DNA of 6,414 nucleotides from Anaerolineae bacterium. GTDB lineage: Bacteria > Chloroflexota > Anaerolineae > B4-G1 > SLSP01. Both the position numbers and the translations under genes were made by a program. The stretch spans positions 1-6,414 of the forward strand of contig JAFGSL010000090.1 of assembly GCA_016934645.1 (NCBI GenBank). Direction: 5' to 3'. Positions 1-6,102 of this stretch are shown here, one piece after another. Under the pieces are notes generated by a model. That model saw nothing but the letters and a program-made list of their open reading frames with translations. It was not told where the DNA came from and ran no database searches. The first letter of the stretch is position 1. Each line of letters opens with the position of its first letter.

Positions 1-1274
1 GCTTGATTGAATCCCCCATCATCCACAGGGCCAAAGTCTGTCACCAGACCGATCCGCAGTGGTGGAACTTCCGGCTCGACTGAAGGTTCCGTCTCCTTGG
101 CGACCTGTATTGGTTCAGGCGAAAGTCTGGCTTCAACAACGACCTCTAGCGGCTCAGACGTAGGTTCCGTTGCGAGTTGAGACTGTTTGTCATTCCGATT
201 CCTGAGCCGCGCACCGATGCACAAACAGAGGATAATCAACGTACTCACGACAATTGCGACAACGTGCGCTTTCTTCAGGCGCTTCCAAAACGGTTTGCGT
301 TGCTCGATCTGAGGCGGCTTATCCGATTCTGATGGTAGGGGCATTTGCTCTGTGACCGATGGCATTACCTGCGTCTTCGAGTTCAAACCATGAGAAGGCG
401 CAGCTACAGTTTCTGGAGTTTTGGTGATTGGCGGGGAAGAAAATGCTGTCCCTTCCCCCAAATCTGCCAGCATCTCCTCGGCGTTTTGAAAACGGTCGGC
501 GGGCCGCAGCTCAAGCGCCCGCATCACTATGGTCGCCAACTGCGGATTGAGATTCGGTGCAAGCTGCTGCAATGGTCGCAAAACCTCAGGGTTGACCACA
601 CGCTGCGTGACCGTCGGCGGCGACGCGCCGGACAGCGCATGGTACAACGTCGCCCCCAAACTGTAGAGATCGCTGCGCCCATCCGTGTGTCCGGTTTGCG
701 TATCATACTGCTCCGGTGGGGCGTACTCCGGCGTGCCAATGCCCCGCATCACGGTTTTGGTACGCGGATCGGTGGGGTCCCAGAGCTTGACCAGGCCAAA
801 GTCCACCAACACGGCCCGGCCATCAGCGCAGATGATGATGTTGTGCGGCTTAATATCGCGGTGGAAAACGCCCTGAGCATGACAGTAAGCCAAGGCCCCT
901 AACAACTCCCGCGCCCACCGCACGACCTCGGCTTCAGAGATCCGCCCCACCCGCTGGATACGCTCGGACAGGTTCTCGCCCTCCACCAAATCCATCACCA
1001 GGTAGGCGCGCCCCTCTTCCTCGAAAGAATCCAAAACGCGTACCAGGTTAGGATGGTCGAGTCGCGCAAGGATGACAGCTTCACGCTTGAACTGCGTGCG
1101 CAACTGGTCCAACATCTGCGCCTCAAGCCCGGGCTGCGGCACCATCTCTTTGACCGCGACGTACTTCTCCAAACCCAAATGCCACGCGCGATAGACCGCT
1201 CCCATCCCACCCTGCCCTAGCACGGCTTCGATGCGATAGCGGTTTTGCTGCAAGATTGTTCCAGATGTTAACAT
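1..1274 (-). CDS. Transmembrane Ser/Thr protein kinase with C-terminal BMP/PnrA-like sensor domain (partial, 3' end beyond window)
   Basis: 424 codons are visible and the frame stays open at the left edge. A complete Hanks-type kinase domain spans about residues 13-270: glycine loop GQGGMGAVY (20-28), ATP lysine K42 in VAVK, likely alpha-C glutamate E65, catalytic loop HRDIKPHN (138-145), DFG (158-160) and APPE (185-188). A Pro/Ser/Thr-rich linker (about 275-325) follows, then a basic stretch and one transmembrane helix (about 337-355), then a second Pro/Glu-rich linker (365-405). The last visible residues, RIGLVTDFGPVDDGGFNQ (407-424), match the start of BMP/PnrA-like substrate-binding proteins, which bind nucleosides or similar ligands in ABC uptake. 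I infer a cytoplasmic kinase coupled to an outside ligand sensor; no PASTA repeats are seen. The ATG at 1274 has AGGAAGGG just upstream, overlapping the GH4 stop, so it is probably the last gene of the cluster and translationally coupled. The kinase call is near certain; the BMP domain rests on 18 residues. Confidence 0.95.
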   Translation of the reverse strand, partial: MLTSGTILQQNRYRIEAVLGQGGMGAVYRAWHLGLEKYVAVKEMVPQPGLEAQMLDQLRTQFKREAVILARLDHPNLVRVLDSFEEEGRAYLVMDLVEGENLSERIQRVGRISEAEVVRWARELLGALAYCHAQGVFHRDIKPHNIIICADGRAVLVDFGLVKLWDPTDPRTKTVMRGIGTPEYAPPEQYDTQTGHTDGRSDLYSLGATLYHALSGASPPTVTQRVVNPEVLRPLQQLAPNLNPQLATIVMRALELRPADRFQNAEEMLADLGEGTAFSSPPITKTPETVAAPSHGLNSKTQVMPSVTEQMPLPSESDKPPQIEQRKPFWKRLKKAHVVAIVVSTLIILCLCIGARLRNRNDKQSQLATEPTSEPLEVVVEARLSPEPIQVAKETEPSVEPEVPPLRIGLVTDFGPVDDGGFNQ

Positions 1275-1277
1275 AAG

Positions 1278-1285
1278 CCCTTCCT
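1278..1285 (-). promoter_or_regulatory. Ribosome binding site of the kinase, overlapping the GH4 stop codon
   Basis: On the minus strand the text is TGAGGAAGGGCTTATG: the TGA ends the GH4 gene, AGGAAGGG is a strong Shine-Dalgarno sequence, and ATG begins the kinase. The overlap fixes the kinase start and implies that ribosomes finishing GH4 can re-initiate on the kinase. Confidence 0.8.
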
Positions 1286-2664
1286 CAAGCGAAAAAATGC
1301 GGCAAATACGCCTTCTGTGCCTCTAGCAGTTTATCTGCCATCTCCCGCGCCACATCAGGATCTATCACCGCGCCATCGACGAGCAACGCCTCGACGAAAA
1401 GATTGCGATCGCCACGCAGGGCGGCTTCGACGGTGAGTTCGACGGCGGCGAGTTTGCGCGATATGATCGCCGCCAGCGCATCGGAGAAGTCGGGGATGGA
1501 CATCGTTCGCAATCCGGTTGCTGTGGCAACAGCAGGGATTTCGAGGATCGCCTCGTCGGGCAGATTCGGCACCGCGCCGCGATTAGGCACGTTGACGGCG
1601 AAGATCTCACGGCTGTCGTTGCGCAACGCACGCAGAATGCTGAGAAGCTGCTCGTGCTCGCCAACGGTACGGTGGAAGATACGCTCGTCCAACGGTTTCG
1701 CGCCAAGCGCCTGCGCCTGCATATCCGCGTAGACCTGATCGCCGTGGGCAATCGTCCCCTCGAATGAGTAAACGTCCACTCCCAATGTTTTGCCGTAGTA
1801 CGCGCCGCCGGGAAAGCGCTCCGGGAAGAATTCCGTCACGTGGCGGTCGTTCGCGGAAGGATACGCGCCGTAAGTCTCGAAAAACGACCACGAGAAAGGG
1901 TTGTGCGCCGCAAAGTCGTCCCGCGACCCCGCGTCCGGCTCTGCTGCCAGCTTCTCCCGCGCCACGGGCCACATGTCGCGGCCCTGCCAGCGCAGATCGA
2001 AGATGAAGGTGAGGTGGTTGAGTCCAGCGAACAGCGTTGAACTCTCCTCCGGCGGCGCGCCGACGAACCGCGCCAGTTGCCGGCTCACGTCGAACGTCCC
2101 GTGGCACAGCCCCACCACTGGCACACCGGTCGCCTTGCGGATGGCATGACAGTTCGCCGTCATCGGGTTGCTGTAGTTAAAAAACTTCGCGTCTGGGCAC
2201 ACATCCGCCACATCACGGGCGATATCGACCAGCGCAGGGATCATCCGCATCGCGCGTGAAATCCCGCCGGGCATCACCGTGTCACCTACGGGCTGGTAAA
2301 TGCCGTATTTGCGCGGGATGAAGACATCGGCCTCCCAGGCGCGGCGCTTCCCTACGCCAATCGTGGTGACGACGACATCCGCGCCGGGAAGCACGTCGCG
2401 CCGGTCAAGGGAAGCTTCGATAGCGATCTCCGCACCCGATGCGGCGATCATGCGGCGGCATAGCCCCTCCGCCGTCGCCAACGCCTCCAGATCGATGTCC
2501 ACCAGACCCAATTGCCACGGTCCCAGATCAGGGGAGTGCAACATATCCGCCACCAGCCCCTGCGTGAACATCGCGCTGCCCGCGCCGATCAAGACAATTT
2601 TCGTAGTCGTATCTGCCACATCGCCAGTTGCTCCATCATATCGACTTTCAAACAGAACGCTCAT
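1285..2664 (-). CDS. NAD+/metal-dependent glycoside hydrolase family 4 (alpha-galactosidase / alpha-glucosidase / alpha-glucuronidase type)
   Basis: A complete GH4 enzyme of 459 aa, normal for the family. GH4 enzymes hydrolyse glycosides in the cytoplasm by NAD+-dependent oxidation at C3 and elimination, and need a divalent metal. Visible marks: Rossmann motif KIVLIGAGSAMFT (22-34); DTVMPGGISRAMR (128-140); NYSNP (163-167); metal-site cysteine and histidine in GLCHGT (C187, H188); a second histidine in GLNHLTF (H217); and the conserved C-terminal stretch VNVPNRGAVPNLPDEAILE (358-376). Published GH4 groupings link CHGx to alpha-glucuronidases, CHSV to alpha-galactosidases and CHE to (phospho-)alpha-glucosidases, so CHGT leans towards an alpha-glucuronide substrate; I did not test this. 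The ATG at 2664 gives about 20 residues before the Rossmann strand and overlaps the upstream 43-aa ORF as ATGA. A GTG at 2619, with GGAG 11 nt upstream, would give a more usual short N-terminus. Family certain, substrate uncertain. Confidence 0.95.
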   Translation of the reverse strand: MSVLFESRYDGATGDVADTTTKIVLIGAGSAMFTQGLVADMLHSPDLGPWQLGLVDIDLEALATAEGLCRRMIAASGAEIAIEASLDRRDVLPGADVVVTTIGVGKRRAWEADVFIPRKYGIYQPVGDTVMPGGISRAMRMIPALVDIARDVADVCPDAKFFNYSNPMTANCHAIRKATGVPVVGLCHGTFDVSRQLARFVGAPPEESSTLFAGLNHLTFIFDLRWQGRDMWPVAREKLAAEPDAGSRDDFAAHNPFSWSFFETYGAYPSANDRHVTEFFPERFPGGAYYGKTLGVDVYSFEGTIAHGDQVYADMQAQALGAKPLDERIFHRTVGEHEQLLSILRALRNDSREIFAVNVPNRGAVPNLPDEAILEIPAVATATGLRTMSIPDFSDALAAIISRKLAAVELTVEAALRGDRNLFVEALLVDGAVIDPDVAREMADKLLEAQKAYLPHFFA

Positions 2665-2792
2665 GCAAATATCTCACATAATTCAAGTGTTGTCTCGCGC
2701 GTGACAACGTGGTGAACGAGGATTTCACGGCCGCCGAGTTTGTAGGAACGGCGGCCGTTGACGACGGGATTGGTGCTGGCCTTGAGAATCAT
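2661..2792 (-). CDS. Small 43-aa ORF of unknown function upstream of GH4
   Basis: An ATG at 2792 preceded by GAGGGTG (2797-2803, 6 nt spacing) opens a 43-codon frame whose TGA overlaps the GH4 ATG (ATGA). The first ~32 codons have strong G/C in the third position, as in the neighbouring genes. The last ~10 codons (ACA, CTT, TTA, TGT, ATA, TTT) are AT-rich. The peptide is basic and hydrophilic, with no signal peptide or membrane segment, and I do not recognise it. It may be a translated leader peptide coupled to GH4, or the N-terminal stub of a gene whose remainder was lost, reading into intergenic DNA near base 2695. It begins 13 nt after the membrane hydrolase stop. Confidence 0.45.
   Translation of the reverse strand: MILKASTNPVVNGRRSYKLGGREILVHHVVTRETTLELCEIFA
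2727..2758. repeat. Perfect 9-bp inverted repeat (hairpin) inside the 43-aa ORF
   Basis: ACGGCCGCC at 2727-2735 is exactly complementary to GGCGGCCGT at 2750-2758, with a 14-nt loop. In RNA this is a very GC-rich stem about 65 nt upstream of the GH4 ATG. No U-tract follows on the transcribed strand, so it is not an intrinsic terminator. It may be a fold affecting translation, or codon-driven chance. Confidence 0.5.
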
Positions 2793-2805
2793 GAATCACC
2801 CTCTT

Positions 2806-3426
2806 CTACACAGGCAAGAACGGCAAAACGGCCCGCTGTAGCCCCGGTAAAAATACGACAAATGCAAGCGCGAATGCGAGAATGCCGCATGCGACGACAA
2901 TGGAAAGCAGCTTTCGGATTTTGAGAGGCACAGACTCACGATGGCATATCCAATGGCACACTGCAATCCCAATCAGTAGCGGCTCCAGTAAGAAAATCGG
3001 ATCCGTGAGATAGGCCCACACACCTCCCTCAACCACACGTTGCGGAGCGATGCCAAATCCTATCATTGAGACCGGATAAAATAGCGGAGTCCCATGAGCA
3101 ACAAGGTCCAAAACCAGGTGTGACAGCCCGCCAACAGCGATTATCCCCATAAGCATAGCAGAATAGGCGAGCTTTCGGGATTTGCGACAACCGAGCCACA
3201 ACAACGCAAAGCCCAGGTAAACGAAGATACTGTGCGTCCACAGCGTGCTGTGATTGAAGAAACCTCGGAAGAGGAAGTTGCGCACGACATCCAAATCAGG
3301 CGCAATGCTACTCCCTAATGCCACAGACCACATCAGCGTTTGCTGGGCCGTATTCCATTCGGCTACATGATTTTGCTTTACCTTTGCCGCTACAAAGTAT
3401 CCTGGTACAAGATGCGCTATTAGCAT
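2806..3426 (-). CDS. YdjM/DUF457-type membrane-bound metal-dependent hydrolase
   Basis: A 206-aa polytopic membrane protein of the YdjM/DUF457 (LexA-regulated inner-membrane hydrolase) family, typical in length. Putative metal ligands: H5 near the N-terminus, PDLD (43-46), the pair H59 and H65 in NHSTLWTHS, and H103, D107 and H111 in HLVLDLVAHGTPLFYP. Hydrophobic helices lie at about 66-80, 88-109, 138-160 and 173-195. The ATG at 3426 is the first possible start, because an in-frame TGA lies just upstream (3433-3435); no clear Shine-Dalgarno sequence is seen. The substrate is not known for most of the family. GC content is visibly lower and codons more AT-tolerant than in the flanking sugar genes, and it sits between two short, remnant-like ORFs, so it may be a later insertion rather than part of the sugar pathway. 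Confidence 0.85.
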   Translation of the reverse strand: MLIAHLVPGYFVAAKVKQNHVAEWNTAQQTLMWSVALGSSIAPDLDVVRNFLFRGFFNHSTLWTHSIFVYLGFALLWLGCRKSRKLAYSAMLMGIIAVGGLSHLVLDLVAHGTPLFYPVSMIGFGIAPQRVVEGGVWAYLTDPIFLLEPLLIGIAVCHWICHRESVPLKIRKLLSIVVACGILAFALAFVVFLPGLQRAVLPFLPV

Positions 3427-3467
3427 TTGGCGTCATTAGGGTAACCTGTGATGCCCCTGATCCTCGT

Positions 3468-3486
3468 GCCGCGCCTAAGGCGCCGC
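3468..3486. repeat. Short inverted repeat over the stop of the 73-codon ORF
   Basis: GCCGCGCC (3468-3475) and GGCGCCGC (3479-3486) pair with one mismatch around a 3-nt loop (TAA on the plus strand). No T-run follows on the minus strand, so this is a possible RNA hairpin at the end of the ORF, not a convincing intrinsic terminator. Confidence 0.35.
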
Positions 3487-3696
3487 ATCAAGTGCACACC
3501 CTGCCTCTACCCACTGCGTGGTGACATTGCCGACCATAACGTCTAACTCAGTTCGGCGCGACAGCGCCGGAAAGAAATCCGGCAAATCCACCTGTTGCAC
3601 CGCCAGCGGTTCATCCAACAGCTTTCGCGCTACGGACACATCCACCGGCGCGTCATCGACGCCGGTTGTCGGCTCGTTCATTCGCTCATTCTCCAT
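3475..3696 (-). pseudogene. 73-codon ORF resembling the C-terminal tail of a GH4 glycosidase (probable remnant)
   Basis: Codon choice is like that of real genes here. Residues 13-42 align without gaps to residues 429-458 of the GH4 protein encoded at 1285-2664 in this window. I count 14 identities in 30, including VD, the VAR triplet, a shared Q, LP and the final FF. In GH4 this segment is the last helix and the C-terminus. The first eight residues (MENERMNE) are encoded by the octamer repeat, so the start was probably created by repeat DNA joining an old gene end. Possible starts are ATG 3696 or ATG 3681 (GGAG 9 nt upstream). The remaining 31 residues, to the TAG at 3475, match nothing I know. 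It lies 10 nt after the 408-aa oxidoreductase. It could instead be a small expressed protein; the remnant reading is inference from one alignment made by eye. Confidence 0.45.
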
Positions 3697-3706
3697 TCGC
3701 TCATTC
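3678..3706 (-). repeat. Octamer-type intergenic repeat, two tandem copies (15-bp period)
   Basis: On the minus strand, GAATGAGCGAATG occurs twice (3694-3706 and 3679-3691), 15 bp apart, just before the stop of the 408-aa gene and into the 73-codon ORF. The same unit occurs in the opposite orientation at 4948-4961, upstream of the 408-aa gene. It provides the start region of the 73-codon ORF. Confidence 0.75.
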
Positions 3707-4933
3707 TCAACGGAACGCCGGGAACTCGCGGTAATCGCGCAAGTCGATCAGGTCGCCGGACTTGGCCCAGGGAACCGTGCCCAGTTCGGAGGGCAAGGCG
3801 CCTTGATCGTAGCACGCTTCGAACGTCTCCTGCAGCCCTTCGACCCAGGTCAGGCGATCGTCTCTTTCCACATCCAGACGCACGTGCCGCATCTCTTTCG
3901 GGAACTCGGCAATCTCCCACATCGACTCCTGGGCGCCGTTGGTGCACATCACTTCGGGGATCGCGGCTTCGATGCTGCACGCCAGGGGCGCACCGGTACG
4001 CACAGCGTCCACCGCCTGCCACAGCTTGTTCTCGATCTGTCCCTCATACGGGTTACCGTAATCCTTCACGCTGCCATCGTGGAAATGGGCCTGCATGGAC
4101 TCGCTGTACGCCTCGTAAGTGACCTCCGCGTTCTCAAATTCGTAGCTGAAGATCGGGCCGACGACGTTGGGGACGGGATGCGCAGTGTAGAACAGGATTT
4201 CGACGCCGTCCGCAGTACGGCTGCGGATGGCGGCGGTGTCGTAGTTTTCGATAGGATTGGCGCGGTACAGTTCTGCCTGGACATCCACGGGCCACGCGCT
4301 CGTCTCGCGCGTCGCGCCAAGGACGTAGAAACAGTTGTGGAGATAGTGCGCCGTCGCGTTGTGGGCCGGGCTGTCAAGAATCCACGCGCCGCTGGGCGCT
4401 CTAAGCTTCGCCGCCCAGGTGTTGCGCCCATAGTACGAGTCCCCGCGCGGCCAGAACACCTTCGTCCGCAGCCGCAACGGGCGGCCCAACACGCCGTCCA
4501 TAACATCGCGTTTGAGCGCCTGAATCGCCGGCGAGTACGACCACTGGTAGCCGATACCGACGAACTTCCCCGACGCTTGCTGCGCTTCTGCCATCTTCCA
4601 GGCATCCTGCACCGTCGCCGTGACGGGTTTTTCGCAGAGGACGTGCGATTTGTGCGCCAGCGCCTTCTGCACGAACGGCAGGTGCAGGTGGATCGGCGGC
4701 GAGAGGACGACCAAATCCGCCGACGATGCAGCATAGAAGCTGTCCAGATCGGGGTAGATCGGCACACCGGTTTCCTTGAACGCATCCAGAAAACGGCAGG
4801 TGACCGGATTCGGGTCGATCCCGGCGACGAAGCGGGCGTTGTGCTCTGCCGAGGCATTGAACAACTCCACCAGATACGAATTCCCATAGCCCCCCAGGGC
4901 CACCATGGCGACGGTCACTTCTTTTTTCTTCAT
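3707..4933 (-). CDS. Gfo/Idh/MocA family NAD(P)-dependent oxidoreductase (408 aa)
   Basis: A cytoplasmic two-domain oxidoreductase. The N-terminal Rossmann fold starts with ALGGYGNSY (12-20); the second strand ends in GID (38-40), and the family EKP signature with the presumed catalytic lysine is at 101-103 (CEKPVTAT). The C-terminal domain carries DSPAHNATAHYLHN (187-200), replacing the common DxGxH motif and marking a distinct subgroup. Family members oxidise or reduce sugars, inositols or sugar acids; some (GH109) hydrolyse glycosides through transient NAD+ oxidation, so an enzyme acting on glycosides is possible. At 408 aa it is longer than the usual 330-380 owing to a C-terminal extension (after about 345). 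The ATG at 4933 has AGGGGGA 7 nt upstream. The gene is bracketed by inverted copies of the octamer repeat. Family assignment is firm; the substrate is unknown. Confidence 0.93.
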   Translation of the reverse strand: MKKKEVTVAMVALGGYGNSYLVELFNASAEHNARFVAGIDPNPVTCRFLDAFKETGVPIYPDLDSFYAASSADLVVLSPPIHLHLPFVQKALAHKSHVLCEKPVTATVQDAWKMAEAQQASGKFVGIGYQWSYSPAIQALKRDVMDGVLGRPLRLRTKVFWPRGDSYYGRNTWAAKLRAPSGAWILDSPAHNATAHYLHNCFYVLGATRETSAWPVDVQAELYRANPIENYDTAAIRSRTADGVEILFYTAHPVPNVVGPIFSYEFENAEVTYEAYSESMQAHFHDGSVKDYGNPYEGQIENKLWQAVDAVRTGAPLACSIEAAIPEVMCTNGAQESMWEIAEFPKEMRHVRLDVERDDRLTWVEGLQETFEACYDQGALPSELGTVPWAKSGDLIDLRDYREFPAFR

Positions 4934-4948
4934 TGAACAATCCCCCTG

Positions 4949-5012
4949 AATGAGCGAATGATAGAATCAGCGAATCAAAGAATCAGCGAATGGATGAACG
5001 AGCGAATTAAGC
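4949..5012 (+). repeat. Degenerate octamer tandem array, eight units
   Basis: Eight consecutive 8-bp units fill 4949-5012. They all begin with AA (usually AAT) and fit a loose consensus AATnAnCG; AATCAGCG occurs exactly at 4965-4972 and 4981-4988. The array lies in the gap between the two oxidoreductase genes. Its right part adjoins the 7-bp repeat at 5016-5036, and its left end touches the ribosome binding site of the 408-aa gene. GC content is much lower than in the genes. Confidence 0.8.
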
Positions 5013-5015
5013 AAG

Positions 5016-5036
5016 CATCCAACATCCAACATCAAA
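5016..5036 (+). repeat. Heptamer tandem repeat (CATCCAA)
   Basis: Two exact CATCCAA units and one degenerate unit (CATCAAA) in tandem, directly after the octamer array and just downstream of the 337-aa gene stop at 5044. Related to the TGCATCC units at 6103-6123 on the other side of that gene. Confidence 0.7.
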
Positions 5037-5043
5037 TCTCACG

Positions 5044-6057
5044 TTAGCTGCTAAACGCAATAGTGCGGCCTTCGTCCGCCGATTGGCGGGCGAGCAGGCA
5101 GGCCTCGGTGACGGCGAAGACATCTTCTGGGATGAGGATCGCCGTGGCCTTGCCCTCGATGTGCTCGACGAAGTCCTGGAAGATCTGCCGGTCGCAGGCG
5201 ACCGGGAGCACGGCCTCACCCTCAGTACCGGCGTTGATGAGGAAGACTTGTCCGCCGCGCACTTCGATCGCGCCTTCGGTCCCCATCACGCGCACGCGGT
5301 CGTCGCCATGCGTGGGAGACGTGGGCGGGCGCAGGTAGTCGAGACTAGCGGAGGCGAAAACCTCGCCGCCAAGCGTGAAGTGGCACAGCGCCGACACTTC
5401 CAGATCGCCGTTCCCCTGGTTGTACTGCGTCGAATGGGTCGCGTAGACGGAGGTGAAGGCCTGACCACTGTACCAATAAATCCAGTCGAAGGCGTGGACA
5501 CCGACCCAGGGAATCGTGCCACCATAGGTCTCCCGGTCATGATAGTAGGTGTCACGGCGACCCAACCTGTACGACTTCTGCGCGTTGATCAGCCGTACCG
5601 TACCAATAGCACCCTCTTGTACGGCCCGCCACGCGGTATAGAAAGGCGGATCGTAACGCAGGTTCATGATCGTGGCGAGGTGTAAGCCGGGGAACTGCGC
5701 CTTGGCTTCGGCGTAAGCATCACGCACCAGCGCCAGTTGCTCGAACGTGAGCGCGACAGGCTTCTCGCAGAAGACGTGAATTCCACGGCGCAACGCCTCC
5801 GCCGACATTTCGGCGTGCAACTCAAAAGGGCCGCAGACAGTCACGATGTCGGGCTGAAGCCGGTCGAACATCCGCCGGTAGTCGTCGAAGACCTCCGGCG
5901 TGAAGCCCATCGCGTCGCAGCGTTGTTGCCAGCGCGTGATATCGTCTTCCGGCGCTCCGGCCGCAAGCCCCACTACCTGTACGTGGGGCAAATTGGGCAA
6001 GGCGTCCCACACGTGCCTGTCGTGGCCGCCTCGATTGCCGATCATACAGAGTTTCAT
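5044..6057 (-). CDS. Gfo/Idh/MocA family NAD(P)-dependent oxidoreductase (337 aa)
   Basis: A standard-length cytoplasmic Gfo/Idh/MocA dehydrogenase. The N-terminal Rossmann loop is IGNRGGHDRHVW (6-17), with a histidine where many relatives have GxxGxxH. The EKP signature is at 98-100 (FCEKPVAL), with K99 the presumed catalytic lysine. The typical C-terminal motif is GGTIPWVGVHAFDWIYWY (179-196), with H188 and D191 in the places of the usual catalytic histidine and aspartate. The ATG at 6057 has a perfect AAGGAG 7 nt upstream (6065-6070), so the start is secure. It is the first complete gene in the block, 67 nt after the partial upstream ORF and 110 nt before the second family member. The two paralogues differ strongly in both active-site motifs, suggesting different substrates or successive steps rather than a recent duplication. 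Substrate unknown. Confidence 0.94.
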   Translation of the reverse strand: MKLCMIGNRGGHDRHVWDALPNLPHVQVVGLAAGAPEDDITRWQQRCDAMGFTPEVFDDYRRMFDRLQPDIVTVCGPFELHAEMSAEALRRGIHVFCEKPVALTFEQLALVRDAYAEAKAQFPGLHLATIMNLRYDPPFYTAWRAVQEGAIGTVRLINAQKSYRLGRRDTYYHDRETYGGTIPWVGVHAFDWIYWYSGQAFTSVYATHSTQYNQGNGDLEVSALCHFTLGGEVFASASLDYLRPPTSPTHGDDRVRVMGTEGAIEVRGGQVFLINAGTEGEAVLPVACDRQIFQDFVEHIEGKATAILIPEDVFAVTEACLLARQSADEGRTIAFSS

Positions 6058-6102
6058 AGGCGTACTCCTTGTTAGGTGTTCGATACTGGATGCTGGTTGT
6101 CT

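Noticed and set aside
345..902. Plus-strand frame of 185 codons over the kinase
   Set aside because: The minus strand here encodes the conserved kinase motifs HRDIKPHN and DFG; the plus frame is basic and featureless.
2620..2700. Promoter in the AT-rich stretch before GH4
   Set aside because: A TATGAT and a TTGAAT can be picked out, but no -35/-10 pair has acceptable spacing; a TGTGA half-site lacks its partner.
3468..3486. Intrinsic terminator after the 73-codon ORF
   Set aside because: The stem is short and imperfect and no T-run follows on the transcribed strand.
4066..4887. Minus-strand frame of 273 codons inside the 408-aa gene
   Set aside because: Its product is dominated by Arg, Ser and Thr, the mark of an out-of-frame reading of a GC-rich gene.
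3518..4936. Long plus-strand open frame of 472 codons
   Set aside because: It lies antisense to the 408-aa Gfo/Idh gene, which has intact family motifs and a strong ribosome binding site. The plus-strand product has no recognisable domain and is Arg-rich, as expected of a reverse-strand shadow in GC-rich DNA.
4949..5036. Possible CRISPR array
   Set aside because: Units are 7-8 bp and directly tandem, with no spacers and no cas genes nearby.
5083..5685. Plus-strand frame of 200 codons over the 337-aa gene
   Set aside because: Antisense shadow; the minus strand encodes a clear Gfo/Idh protein.
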